NCBI GenBank assembly: GCA_026391555.1
Contig: JAPLEB010000096.1
Coordinates: 1 to 44,173, forward strand
Length of the DNA: 44,173 nt
Direction: 5' to 3'
Source of the DNA: Bacteroidia bacterium
GTDB taxonomy: Bacteria; Bacteroidota; Bacteroidia; Bacteroidales; VadinHA17
Shown here: positions 1 to 8,242 of the stretch, piece after piece
Position numbering within the stretch: the stretch's first letter is position 1
Layout of the letters: each line of letters opens with the position of its first letter
Made by a program: the position numbers and the translations under genes
Notes under the pieces: model-generated
What the model was told of the DNA's origin: nothing
The model's database searches: none
The model's input: only the letters and a program-made list of their open reading frames with translations

Positions 1-10
1 AGCAGTCGGA

Positions 11-941
<931 letters not shown>

Positions 942-954
<13 letters not shown>

Positions 955-1268
955 TCAGGATCATGTGGGCCTTTGTATTCTTTGATCTTCCGACTGAAAC
1001 AAAAAAAGACCGCAAGAACTATGCAATATTCAGGAAGTCTTTGCAAAAAGATGGTTTTACGATGTTACAGTATTCTATTTATGTACGTCATTGCAACAGC
1101 CGGGAAAATGCAGATGTGCATATTAAAAGAGTAAGATCATTTCTTGCACCGAAAGGGGAGATTATAATTTTTACTCTTACCGATAAACAGTTCGGTATGA
1201 TGGAATTTTTCCGGAGCAGAGACCCGGCAACACGCCCTGATACACCTCAGCAACTAGAAATGTTTTGA
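942..1268 (+). CDS. cas2: CRISPR-associated endoribonuclease Cas2, type II-C lineage, start inside a CRISPR repeat
   Basis: This is a Cas2-family protein (ferredoxin fold, about 101-108 aa), the partner of Cas1 in spacer integration. The core begins MWAFVFFDLPTETKK, with the beta-1 strand and conserved Asp of the family, continues with GFTMLQYSIYVRHC and LTDKQFG, and ends QQLEMF. From memory of the family this pattern is that of Cas2 from Cas9 (II-C) loci of Bacteroidota, not of I-C or I-B Cas2. Two starts are possible: ATG at 963, or ATG at 942 inside the last CRISPR repeat, giving MELKFRIMW. I chose 942 because an R-I-M-W lead-in is, as I recall, part of native II-C Cas2 proteins. There is no cas1 or cas9 in the window and no room for a normal promoter, so the gene looks orphaned. 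Confidence 0.85.
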
Positions 1269-1327
1269 TAACTCTCACTTGCAAGTATTTGTTTTGTAAT
1301 AATTTAAGTATATCAGTTTTATATAAT

Positions 1328-1415
1328 AGGCCGTAGGCCTGAAATAAGTTAAAGCATGGGTGAAACCCTGCTTAAGGAGCTCCCTACTGACCGGTTAGCC
1401 CCGTAGTGGGCGAAA
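1328..1415. repeat. REP-like hairpin cluster left of the RAYT transposase
   Basis: Three short inverted repeats lie in a row: AGGCCGTAGGCCT (1328-1340), GCATGGGTGAAACCCTGC (1354-1371) and GCCCCGTAGTGGGC (1398-1411). The same hairpins, often in inverse orientation, recur at 1961-2042 and 2115-2309 on the other side of the transposase gene. The arrangement resembles the palindromic elements that accompany REP-associated tyrosine transposases. Confidence 0.8.
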
Positions 1416-1425
1416 TAAAGAAAGA

Positions 1426-1872
1426 TCAGAGATACCTCTCTTCATACTGAATACCATACTCATCCAGGAGATTCCTGTATTCATCAATTACAGATAACTT
1501 CTTATGATGCTCTTTCTGGGTTGTGATATACTTTTTAACTGCTTCCACTCCTGAACTGCTTAATGAGAAACCCCCATAACCATCCTGCCAGTAAAAGTTA
1601 TGATAATGCGCCCCCTTCGTTTTAATCCATTTTGATGAGCTTTTTTTAACTTCCTCTACAAGATCTGCAGGAGCCATAGTCTTTGGTAAGGTACATAGAA
1701 TATGCACATGGTCAGATGTTCCGCCAATCTGGATTGGATTTGATTTGTAGTTCTTCAGGATTCCTCCCAGATAGGAATAGAGTTCGCTTTCAACATCTTC
1801 CCTTATAAACTTAGCATTGTTTTTGGTATGAAAAACAATATGAACGTAAATTTGAACAAATGACTGCGACAT
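1426..1872 (-). CDS. IS200/RAYT-type HUH transposase (Y1_Tnp)
   Basis: This 148-aa protein belongs to the Y1 transposase family (single-strand HUH endonucleases of IS200/IS605 and the REP-associated RAYTs). The metal-binding HUH motif is visible as HVHIL near residue 54. The catalytic-tyrosine helix is KKYITTQKEHH near residue 114. An N-terminal strand, VQIYVHIVFHTKN, is typical of the fold. Full length is normal, so it looks intact. Both sides are packed with small hairpins (1328-1415, 1961-2309), the probable substrates. Lacking TnpB and a single clean pair of ends, it is better read as a domesticated RAYT-like gene than as a simple IS200. The start codon is the first ATG after an AT-rich gap. 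Confidence 0.9.
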   Translation of the reverse strand: MSQSFVQIYVHIVFHTKNNAKFIREDVESELYSYLGGILKNYKSNPIQIGGTSDHVHILCTLPKTMAPADLVEEVKKSSSKWIKTKGAHYHNFYWQDGYGGFSLSSSGVEAVKKYITTQKEHHKKLSVIDEYRNLLDEYGIQYEERYL

Positions 1873-1950
1873 GATTATTCCTTTTGATCAAATTTACTAA
1901 ATATTGGCAAAACAAGAAACTGTTTATGATAGAATTTGTCTGTTATCTGA

Positions 1951-2309
1951 ATTCTATTTCGCCCACTACGGGGCTTAAAAGGTTTCTATATGTTCATAGA
2001 CAGGGCGTTGCCCTGTGTTAACCTATTTCAGGCCTACGGCCTTTATAAGCATAGATTATCATCTGCTTTGCCATAAAAAATCAAAGATAAACCGGCTTCT
2101 TGCTATATTGAAAAAGGCCGTAGGCCTGAAATACTATAACGTTGGGCGAAGCCCGATGTAAAAAGACCCACCACAACTTTATCAAGCCCCATAGAGGGCG
2201 AAACATATAAACGTTGGAATCTATTACGCCCACTACGGGGCTTAAAAGGTTTCAATATGTTCATAGACAGGGCGTTGCCCTGTGTTAAATATTTTGCCCC
2301 TGACGGGGC
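1951..2309. repeat. REP-like hairpins with a ~70-bp direct duplication
   Basis: Hairpins lie at 1961-1974, 2000-2016, 2030-2042, 2115-2127, 2144-2154, 2186-2199, 2228-2241, 2267-2283 and 2296-2309. The stems read GCCC-ACTA-CGGGGC, ACAGGGCGTTGCCCTGT and AGGCCTACGGCCT. A stretch of roughly 70 bp at 1951-2021 is repeated at 2217-2287 with few differences (TTTCTATATG against TTTCAATATG), so one REP cassette has duplicated. These match the hairpins left of the transposase gene. Confidence 0.85.
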
Positions 2310-2336
2310 TGATATGGAAACTCAGGAATGAAAAAA

Positions 2337-2367
2337 GCTCCGGAATAACTACTCCGGAGCAATTTTT
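2337..2367. terminator. Rho-independent terminator-like hairpin
   Basis: A perfect 7-bp stem, GCTCCGG/CCGGAGC, encloses a 10-nt loop and is followed by AATTTTTG. An A-run precedes it, so it could work in either direction. It lies between the REP-like cluster and the defence remnants. Confidence 0.6.
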
Positions 2368-2435
2368 GAGCACATTTTTTAAATTTCCGTATCTGATATT
2401 AAAGCACAGGTTATAAGCAACTTAAAGACTGGTAT

Positions 2436-2481
2436 GTTGTGCTCAATATGTCAAAGATACAAACTGAAAGCAATTCACAAC
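2436..2481 (-). CRISPR. Isolated type II-C-like CRISPR repeat (46 bp)
   Basis: On the minus strand this reads GTTGTGAATTGCTTTCAG at its start, then TTTGTATCTTTGA, and ends GAGCACAAC. It has terminal inverted repeats GTTGTG/CACAAC. From memory, the 47-bp II-C repeat of Bacteroides fragilis begins GTTGTGATTTGCTTTCAAA and continues TAGTATCTTTGA, so the similarity is strong over about 32 bp. Only one copy is present, and no second copy lies 30 bp away on either side. Together with the II-C-like cas2 at 942-1268 it suggests the stump of a II-C locus. A tracrRNA anti-repeat on the plus strand is the main alternative. Confidence 0.6.
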
Positions 2482-2529
2482 ATCAATCGCTGATTCTTCA
2501 ATGATATTTTCGGTGATGGGTTTGCTCAC
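2443..2529 (-). pseudogene. Type I restriction HsdR, 5' stub of 16 codons
   Basis: Reading from GTG at 2529, overlapping the rhuM stop codon, the peptide is VSKPITENIIEESAID. This closely matches the usual HsdR N-terminus (family consensus MSKPITENxIEExAIE). At 2482 the similarity ends exactly where the 46-bp CRISPR-like repeat begins, and the frame closes at a TGA at 2443. The rest of HsdR is missing. Its position directly downstream of rhuM fits the common hsdM-hsdS-rhuM-hsdR order, which supports the assignment despite the short length. Confidence 0.6.
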
Positions 2530-3527
2530 TTCTTTTTCTTTTTTTGGGGATTTAGTTTCTTAATTGCTTTATCAAAATCACTTTCAATTTCATTGCTCAT
2601 TTTCAAATGATACTTGTCGTATTCTTTTTCTGCTTTGTCTATTGCCAATTGATGCGAAATTTTCCCTGCATGGTTTAAAATATTTCTGTCATTCAGCTTA
2701 AGAAAGCCATGCAATTTTTCAATCCAATCTTTCATATACATGGGAATCCTTCGCAAGGCTTGTCCTGTTGCGAAAATCAAATATTGCTCTACCAAATTAT
2801 TGAGCGCTTTCAATTCGTTTTCCTTCAAATAATTTTTGGCAATTTCCACATCTTGCTTTCTTGGTTTTGTTCCTCTCCAATTGGTTAAGCCCATATTGGG
2901 TTTGCTGCTGTCTGCCCGTTGTGCAATTATTTCTGCTGCTGTTTTTCCTGTGATTGCCCAGTGCATTTTATTTTGAACAGTTTGAAAAAACAAAATACTG
3001 TTTTCATCTGTCGGGTCGTAATCGGTGCTGGTAGCGTAGATGTCGGTTATCTTCTGATAGAAACGCCTTTCAGAAGTTCTGATGTCCTGAATGCGTTTAA
3101 TCAGTTCTTCAAAATAATCAAAAGGCAAATCAGGATTTTTCAACCGTTCATCATCCATCACAAAACCTTTTACAATATACTCTTTGATGTGCTGTGTAGC
3201 CCACTGACGGAAACGGGTAGCAACGGCAGATTTTATGCGATAACCAACTGAAATAATTGCATCTAAATTGTAGAACTTTTGATTGCGTTCTACTGTCCGT
3301 ACGCCTTCTTTTCCAACTTGTAAGAAATCCTTACAAGTTGCCGCTTCACTCAATTCACCCTCTTCAAAAATATTTTTGAGGTGAATGGTAATGTTTTGCG
3401 GTGAGGTTTGAAAAAGCTCCGCCATCAACTTTTGTGTAAGCCAAACTGTTTCGTTTTCCAAACGAACCTCTAATTTGGTTTCACCAGTTTCAGTAGTGTA
3501 AATTATTATTTGAGAATTATGCTCCAT
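2526..3527 (-). CDS. rhuM: RhuM family protein (virulence RhuM / death-on-curing-like accessory protein)
   Basis: This 333-aa protein matches the RhuM family. The N-terminal half carries LEVRLENETVWLTQKLMAEL, then FQTSPQNITIHLKNIFEEGEL, an HTH-like block, and ISVGYRIKS, RFRQWATQHIKEYIVKGF and DDERLKNPD. All of these are hallmark blocks of the family. The C-terminus is Lys-rich (KKKKKK). RhuM genes commonly sit within type I restriction-modification operons, and their exact role is not established. Here the neighbours are hsdS (3' stub, upstream) and hsdR (5' stub, downstream), so rhuM is the only intact gene of a collapsed operon. I chose ATG 3527 (MEHNSQIIIY) because homologues start there. 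An in-frame ATG at 3554 would add nine residues. Confidence 0.9.
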   Translation of the reverse strand: MEHNSQIIIYTTETGETKLEVRLENETVWLTQKLMAELFQTSPQNITIHLKNIFEEGELSEAATCKDFLQVGKEGVRTVERNQKFYNLDAIISVGYRIKSAVATRFRQWATQHIKEYIVKGFVMDDERLKNPDLPFDYFEELIKRIQDIRTSERRFYQKITDIYATSTDYDPTDENSILFFQTVQNKMHWAITGKTAAEIIAQRADSSKPNMGLTNWRGTKPRKQDVEIAKNYLKENELKALNNLVEQYLIFATGQALRRIPMYMKDWIEKLHGFLKLNDRNILNHAGKISHQLAIDKAEKEYDKYHLKMSNEIESDFDKAIKKLNPQKKKKK

Positions 3528-3553
3528 TGTGTTTCTAATTTTTGATGGTTTCA

Positions 3554-3661
3554 TTAATTCCTCAAATCTTTCAATTTCTTTTCATCTGGAATAACTAACT
3601 CCATTTCCTTAATCATTTGAGAATTGATTGTTAACTGCTGAATTCCAGAATCCGTTTTGTG
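3554..3661 (-). pseudogene. Type I restriction specificity subunit HsdS, 3' stub
   Basis: The frame ending at the TAA at 3554-3556 encodes SGIQQLTINSQMIKEMEL followed by VIPDEKKLKDLRN. It resembles the C-terminal end of HsdS target-recognition subunits, where SxxxQxxIN precedes a short strand and a terminal helix. It opens only at 3661, after a TAG, and everything upstream belongs to a different gene (the HEPN stub in another frame). The stop lies just upstream of rhuM, as expected for an hsdS-rhuM operon. Confidence 0.5.
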
Positions 3662-3743
3662 CTAGTACGTTAGCCGCTTGAAAAGTTCTATAATCTGTTT
3701 CTATTCTTAACTTTGAGTATTCAAGCCGTTCTTCTGGTGTCAT
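3609..3743 (-). pseudogene. HEPN-domain protein, truncated N-terminal part
   Basis: The frame from ATG 3743 gives MTPEERLEYSKLRIETDY, then RTFQAANVLAQNGFWNSAVNN, before an early TAA at 3609 (44 aa). This is the start of the HEPN partner of MNT/HEPN toxin-antitoxin pairs. The family continues with RLYYA and the catalytic RxxxxH, which are missing here. Its ATG overlaps the MNT stop (ATGA), the normal operon coupling. The bases encoding GFWNSAVNN also encode DSGIQQLTIN of the HsdS stub in the next frame, so the join lies in this short stretch. Confidence 0.75.
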
Positions 3744-4057
3744 AATTGAATACCTTGAGAAGTTACATTGTGATAATATGGTGTAATATGATGTCTCGTA
3801 TTCCAGTCATTTTTGGAATATACAAAAAGTGATAGGGATTCCTCAGTTTCAAGTTCCAGGTCATAAAGGTGGTCACGTAATGATTTCTCTATCTGATATG
3901 TTACAAGATAATTAGTTAATACAAGAATATCCCAGTCCGAATCTTTTCTGGCATCACCACGAGCTATAGAGCCATAAAGGATTATTTGAGCCTGAGGATC
4001 AATATCAGAGATATTAAGCTTAATAAGATGCGATATATGTTCAGTTTTCTTATTCAT
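3740..4057 (-). CDS. MNT-type nucleotidyltransferase (antitoxin of a broken MNT/HEPN pair)
   Basis: This protein of about 105 aa has the minimal nucleotidyltransferase signature GSIARGDARKDSDWDIL, the GSx(10)DxD core that binds Mg-NTP. MNT antitoxins neutralise their HEPN partner, and some do so by AMPylating a tyrosine of it. I chose the start at 4057 (MNKKTEHISHLIK). An in-frame ATG at 4114 would add a 19-residue lead-in not seen in the family. The gene ends ATGA-coupled to the HEPN gene, whose product is truncated, so the antitoxin now has no intact toxin to control. Confidence 0.85.
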   Translation of the reverse strand: MNKKTEHISHLIKLNISDIDPQAQIILYGSIARGDARKDSDWDILVLTNYLVTYQIEKSLRDHLYDLELETEESLSLFVYSKNDWNTRHHITPYYHNVTSQGIQL

Positions 4058-4174
4058 TAAAGCAAATATACGATATCGGGGAATAAGTCCGTAAAATGTT
4101 TGATTAAAATGCACTACGGCGGATGAGTGAATGTAGTAAATTTTTAACTATTTTGGACTCATAACTATTTAAAA

Positions 4175-4511
4175 TCAAAAATCTAATGTGTCAAGCGGAT
4201 TTTTTATCTGATCGAAACACTTGGTGGTTACGTGGGTATAAATCTCAGTGGTCTTGCTGCTCTCGTGCCCCAACATCGCTTGTATGTAGCGAAGATCAAC
4301 TCCGTTTTCGAGACTGTGTGTTGCAAATGTGTGCCTCAGCGTGTGCATGGTTACATGTTTCTTTATCCCTGATTTAGCAACAACATCCCGTATCATATTC
4401 TGTATGCTGCGGGTCGAATATTCATCTCCACCCTTTTAAGATTAAGAGTATATTGTTCGGCATTTTTAAGTGAAACAGTTGTCATTTTTGCCTTTCCGCC
4501 CTTAGCATCTT
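4175..4511 (-). pseudogene. Tyrosine recombinase/integrase, C-terminal remnant with internal deletion
   Basis: The C-terminal catalytic part is clear: [30 protein letters not shown] and the terminal NPLDTLDF, with the HxxR box and catalytic Tyr of XerC/D-like phage and ICE integrases. Upstream, DAKGGKAKMTTVSLKNAEQ (the GAKGxK-type strand) is in a different frame. It jumps to [12 protein letters not shown], so about 20-25 residues containing the YLFxGQ block are lost along with the frame. The N-terminus is absent: the sequence is cut at 4511 where part of a type I-C CRISPR repeat begins. Confidence 0.85.
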
Positions 4512-4534
4512 CGTGCGGGTGCGTGGATTGAAAC
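4512..4534 (+). CRISPR. Detached right part of a type I-C repeat
   Basis: CGTGCGGGTGCG followed by TGGATTGAAAC is identical to the last 23 bases of the 32-bp I-C repeat found at 11-504. The missing first 8-9 bases are exactly what is left at 539-546, nearly 4 kb away. The following bases up to the SGNH gene may be the last spacer or trailer; TCGCACCC at 4559-4566 could be a residual repeat start. Confidence 0.9.
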
Positions 4535-4566
4535 ATGCTAAACCCTGAAGGTATTTTATCGCACCC

Positions 4567-5256
4567 TTACTTTTCCAGCACCCGGTTTAACTCTTTCTTA
4601 ATTATCCCTGTCCATACTTCATAGCCCTTTTCGGTAAGATGCAGTTTGTCGTCCCTGAATAATTCATTTATGGGTTGTCCTTTACTATCAAGAAAAGCAA
4701 AGTCGGTGCGAATGAAATATGAGTTGTTTTTTTTATCACAAATTTGCTTGATCATATTATTTGCCTTTACAATTTCAGGCCAGACTTTCCAGCGCGATAC
4801 AGTAGGAGTAACTGCAACCCAGAATACTGGGGTTTCAGGGTGTGTTTTCCGGATAGTCTTAAGAACATTCCGGAATAATGCGGCAACTTCCTGAGGACTC
4901 TTATCCTGATCGCTGCCGGTAATGTCATTCGCGATGAATATTACAATGGCTTTGCATGGGTGAGGAGCTATGATACGATCGGCATAAACAACCATATCGC
5001 TAAGTTTTGATCCGCCAAAACCCCGCTGAATCACAGGATACGGAGCCATATCTTTTTTCAGTGTTGACCACAATCTGATGCTGGAGCTCCCTGTAAAGAG
5101 AATTGCATCTTTACTATATGTTTCACTACTATCGTGTTGCTCGAATTTCTGAATATCCTTTTCCCATGCCTGAACTTTCGGGAGCGATTGAAATTTTCTG
5201 ACAGGAGAACATGCTATAACAGCAAATGAGACCAATAAAAGTAAATACCTGCGCAT
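4567..5256 (-). CDS. SGNH/GDSL-family esterase lipoprotein
   Basis: This is a 229-aa SGNH hydrolase. The N-terminus is a lipoprotein signal (MRRYLLLLVSFAVIAC, lipobox Cys16). Block I is LFTGSSSIRLW near residue 53, with the nucleophile Ser in GSS. Block II is RGFGGSKLSD, block III is IANDITGSD, and the Asp-His pair is in DDKLHLTEKGY near the C-terminus. Such proteins de-esterify lipids or deacetylate carbohydrates; the substrate cannot be told from sequence. It stands alone between the I-C repeat remnant and the divergent permease. The C-terminus is complete even though it ends next to the array remnant. Confidence 0.9.
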   Translation of the reverse strand: MRRYLLLLVSFAVIACSPVRKFQSLPKVQAWEKDIQKFEQHDSSETYSKDAILFTGSSSIRLWSTLKKDMAPYPVIQRGFGGSKLSDMVVYADRIIAPHPCKAIVIFIANDITGSDQDKSPQEVAALFRNVLKTIRKTHPETPVFWVAVTPTVSRWKVWPEIVKANNMIKQICDKKNNSYFIRTDFAFLDSKGQPINELFRDDKLHLTEKGYEVWTGIIKKELNRVLEK

Positions 5257-5379
5257 TTTTTTATTTTAATTTCATATTCAAAAGTACAATTAAAATGTTA
5301 ATATACTGCAAAAACAGATTTCAGGAATACCGGCCATTTTACTTAAGGATAAAATAATTTATTTTACAAAAAAAAAAGT

Positions 5380-5387
5380 TACGTTTG
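5380..5387 (+). promoter_or_regulatory. Candidate Bacteroidota -7 box for the permease
   Basis: TACGTTTG matches the TAnnTTTG -7 consensus of the Bacteroidota primary sigma factor and lies 40 bp before the permease ATG. The upstream stretch is AT-rich without a clear TTTG at -33. Confidence 0.4.
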
Positions 5388-5427
5388 TAATAATTATGCT
5401 TTAAACCAAACCATTCAAATAATACAG

Positions 5428-7023
5428 ATGTCAAAAAACCGGCTATTCATCACAAAACCTCTTCCTCAGTTATTCAGTGAATCTAAGGAGTCTGATGGTT
5501 TAAAAAGAACTCTTACACCACTGAATCTTACAACATTAGGCATCGGGGCCATTATTGGCGCCGGTATTTTTGTCCTCACCGGTCAGGCTGCAGCTCAATA
5601 TGCCGGTCCTGGTATTGTTTTATCTTTTATTATTTCAGGTCTTGCCTGCGGTTTTGCTGGTTTATGTTACGCCGAATTTGCTTCAATGATACCTATCGCG
5701 GGTAGTGCCTATACCTATTCTTATGCTACTTTAGGTGAATTTCTGGCCTGGATCATCGGTTGGGATCTGATACTTGAATACCTTTTTGCAGCTTCAACCG
5801 TAGCAGTCGGATGGTCGGGGTATGTTGTAAGCTTTCTGAAGGACCTTAACATATTTATACCCCCACAGTTTACGGGAGCATCAGGCTCCGTGCTGGTTAA
5901 TGTCCCCGACATGGGGTGGAAGCCTCTGACAGATACTTTTGCTCAGACTCTCACCGCTTCAGGAGTTCAGGTTGATTCATTAGCTCATGTTACTTGTGTT
6001 CTGAATCTTCCTGCAATGTTCATTGTTGCTCTTCTATCGACACTGCTTATTATCGGGATCAGAGAATCGGCAAATTTCAACAACATCATGGTTATAACCA
6101 AAGTATCGGTAATTATATTATTTATAGCTATTGGTTTCATGTTTGTAAAAGCAGTGAACTGGCATCCTTTTATACCTGTCAATAAAGTTGAAGCTGCTCC
6201 TTTTTCCCAATTCGGCGGATTCTGGGGATGGTTGAAGGCTTATAGTCAGGAGTTTGGCAAATTTGGCATAAGTGGTGTATTGAGAGGAGCCGGTGTAATT
6301 TTCTTTGCTTATATTGGATTTGATGCTGTTTCAACTGCCGCGCAGGAGGCTAAAAACCCTCAGCGCGATATGCCGATAGGTATTCTTGGTTCTTTAGGGA
6401 TTTCCACAGTTTTATATATTCTCGTTGCAATAGTACTCACAGGGATTGTAAGTTACACCACTTTAAATGTTGCTGATCCTGTAGCCGTTGGTGTTGACGC
6501 GATGGGCAAGGGGATGTTCTGGCTTAGACCTATTGTGAAGATTGCTGCCATTGCCGGATTGAGTTCGGTAATCCTTGTTATGCTTCTTGGTCAGCCAAGG
6601 ATCTTTTACTCAATGTCAAAAGATGGTTTGCTGCCTCCTGTGTTTTCAAAGGTTCATCCGAAGTTCAAGACTCCTTACATAAGTACAATCATTACCGGTA
6701 CAGTAGCGATGATCATTGCAGGCATACTTCCTATAAGTATCCTTGGTGAGCTGGTTTCAATCGGCACTCTTCTTGCCTTCATAATAGTTTGTATTAGCGT
6801 AATTGTTTTAAGAAAATCAAAACCAAATATTGAACGACCATTTAAAACACCATTGGTTCCTTTGATTCCAATTCTGGGTGCTTCTGTATGTGTTTTAATG
6901 ATGGCATCTTTACCTTTAGATACATGGATAAGGCTAATTGTCTGGATGTCAATCGGATTCTGTATCTATTTCTTCTATGGGATAAAGCATAGTAAGTTGA
7001 GACAGAATACACCGGAAGAATAA
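5428..7023 (+). CDS. APC-superfamily amino-acid permease (cationic amino-acid transporter-like)
   Basis: This 531-aa integral membrane protein has about 12-13 hydrophobic segments. TM1 contains the broken-helix motif GIGAIIGAGIFVLTG (about residues 37-51) that binds the amino-acid backbone in APC transporters. The TM6 region has GVIFFAYIGFDAVSTAAQEAKNPQRDMP, the family's other hallmark stretch. Overall it resembles YfnA/CAT-type permeases that import amino acids by H+ symport. Substrate specificity is not visible. It is monocistronic, with the lysine-pathway genes convergent downstream. That tempts a lysine or cationic assignment, but this is only inference. Confidence 0.92.
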   Translation: MSKNRLFITKPLPQLFSESKESDGLKRTLTPLNLTTLGIGAIIGAGIFVLTGQAAAQYAGPGIVLSFIISGLACGFAGLCYAEFASMIPIAGSAYTYSYATLGEFLAWIIGWDLILEYLFAASTVAVGWSGYVVSFLKDLNIFIPPQFTGASGSVLVNVPDMGWKPLTDTFAQTLTASGVQVDSLAHVTCVLNLPAMFIVALLSTLLIIGIRESANFNNIMVITKVSVIILFIAIGFMFVKAVNWHPFIPVNKVEAAPFSQFGGFWGWLKAYSQEFGKFGISGVLRGAGVIFFAYIGFDAVSTAAQEAKNPQRDMPIGILGSLGISTVLYILVAIVLTGIVSYTTLNVADPVAVGVDAMGKGMFWLRPIVKIAAIAGLSSVILVMLLGQPRIFYSMSKDGLLPPVFSKVHPKFKTPYISTIITGTVAMIIAGILPISILGELVSIGTLLAFIIVCISVIVLRKSKPNIERPFKTPLVPLIPILGASVCVLMMASLPLDTWIRLIVWMSIGFCIYFFYGIKHSKLRQNTPEE

Positions 7024-7089
7024 TTGGCGTAACGGCATTAAGGCTCAACGGTTTACGTAAAACGCGAAACTCGAAACGTTGAAAGGTCT

Positions 7090-8238
7090 TTAAATCTCAT
7101 CAGAAAACACAGAAGGAGGGAGGTCTCTGAGATTATACCTTGAGGCCATAGCTTCACCATAAGCTCCGGCTGAACGAATTGCAATTATATCGCCTCGCCG
7201 GGTTTCGGGAAGTTCAATATATTTCGCAAAAGTATCTGACGATTCACAAATTGGTCCGACAACATCATACCTGTAGATATTTCCTTCAGATGTCAGGTTT
7301 TCTATCTTGTGGTGAGCCTGATATAGAGCCGGTCTGATCAGATCAGTCATCCCTGCATCAATGATGGCAAAGAGAGTATTGCTGCCATTTTTAATGAATA
7401 GAACCCGGGATATGAGACTCCCGCATTGTCCTATTATAGATCTGCCCGGTTCCATATGGAGTGTTTGTCCGGGCATAAGATCTATGAACTCGTTCAGCAT
7501 TGAAAAGTAATCTTCAAACAAGGGGTTTTTATCAGGATTTTCATAATCAATTCCTAATCCGCCGCCGACATTAATGATCTCTAAATTAATGCTGTGTGTG
7601 GTAAACCACTCCTGCAATTCATTGATGCGGGCGAACAGACTTTTAAATACAGACATTCTGGTTATTTGAGAACCGATATGAAAGTGCATACCTAACAGCC
7701 TGATGTTTTTCAGAGTTGATATTTTTTTGATGACCTCTTCAATCTCCCAGGTATTTATTCCAAACTTGCTTTCCTCAATACCGGTTGTTATATATTTATG
7801 TGTATGAGCATCAATGTATGGATTGATCCTTAAGGCTATCCGCGCAACCTTCCTTTGTTTTGCTGCTAAATAATTAATAACCTCAATTTCCGGTATAGAT
7901 TCGCAATTAAAACAATAAATATCAGCCTTCAACGCTGCTTCAATATCCTTATCAGTTTTACCTACGCCGGCAAAAACGATAGAGGAAGGACTAAAACCTG
8001 CAATTATTGCCGCGGCTATCTCATTCCCGCTCACACAATCGGCTCCTAATCCATAAGAAGAAATGATTTTCATGATTTTTGGATTATGATTAGCCTTTAT
8101 TGCATAATGTACCTTATATCCTGAGTTTTCTGATTCTTTTTTTACAATATCAAGAGTAGATCTTAAAACATCAAGATCATAGTAATAAAACGGAGTTTCA
8201 ATTTCTCTGAATTTTTCTATGGTTTTATTATTAATCAT
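7090..8238 (-). CDS. lysA: Diaminopimelate decarboxylase
   Basis: This 382-aa fold-type III PLP enzyme decarboxylates meso-diaminopimelate to L-lysine, the last step of lysine synthesis. The PLP-lysine block is KVHYAIKANHNP (about residues 43-54). Further family blocks are MHFHIGSQI, INVGGGLGIDY, LHMEPGRSII, the catalytic-Cys block VGPICESSDTFA, and GAYGEAMASRYN near the C-terminus. Length is slightly short of the usual 400-420 but the domains are complete. The gene begins 4 bp after the end of lysC, so the two form an operon feeding aspartate into lysine. Confidence 0.95.
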   Translation of the reverse strand: MINNKTIEKFREIETPFYYYDLDVLRSTLDIVKKESENSGYKVHYAIKANHNPKIMKIISSYGLGADCVSGNEIAAAIIAGFSPSSIVFAGVGKTDKDIEAALKADIYCFNCESIPEIEVINYLAAKQRKVARIALRINPYIDAHTHKYITTGIEESKFGINTWEIEEVIKKISTLKNIRLLGMHFHIGSQITRMSVFKSLFARINELQEWFTTHSINLEIINVGGGLGIDYENPDKNPLFEDYFSMLNEFIDLMPGQTLHMEPGRSIIGQCGSLISRVLFIKNGSNTLFAIIDAGMTDLIRPALYQAHHKIENLTSEGNIYRYDVVGPICESSDTFAKYIELPETRRGDIIAIRSAGAYGEAMASRYNLRDLPPSVFSDEI

Positions 8239-8242
8239 TTTT

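Noticed and set aside
2436-2481. tracrRNA gene on the plus strand
   Set aside because: Both ends of a full repeat are present and no cas9 is nearby; kept as an alternative, but a single array repeat is the simpler call.
4559-4566. TCGCACCC as the start of another I-C repeat before the SGNH gene
   Set aside because: Only 8 bases match and the distance from 4534 is shorter than a normal spacer; not listed as its own repeat.
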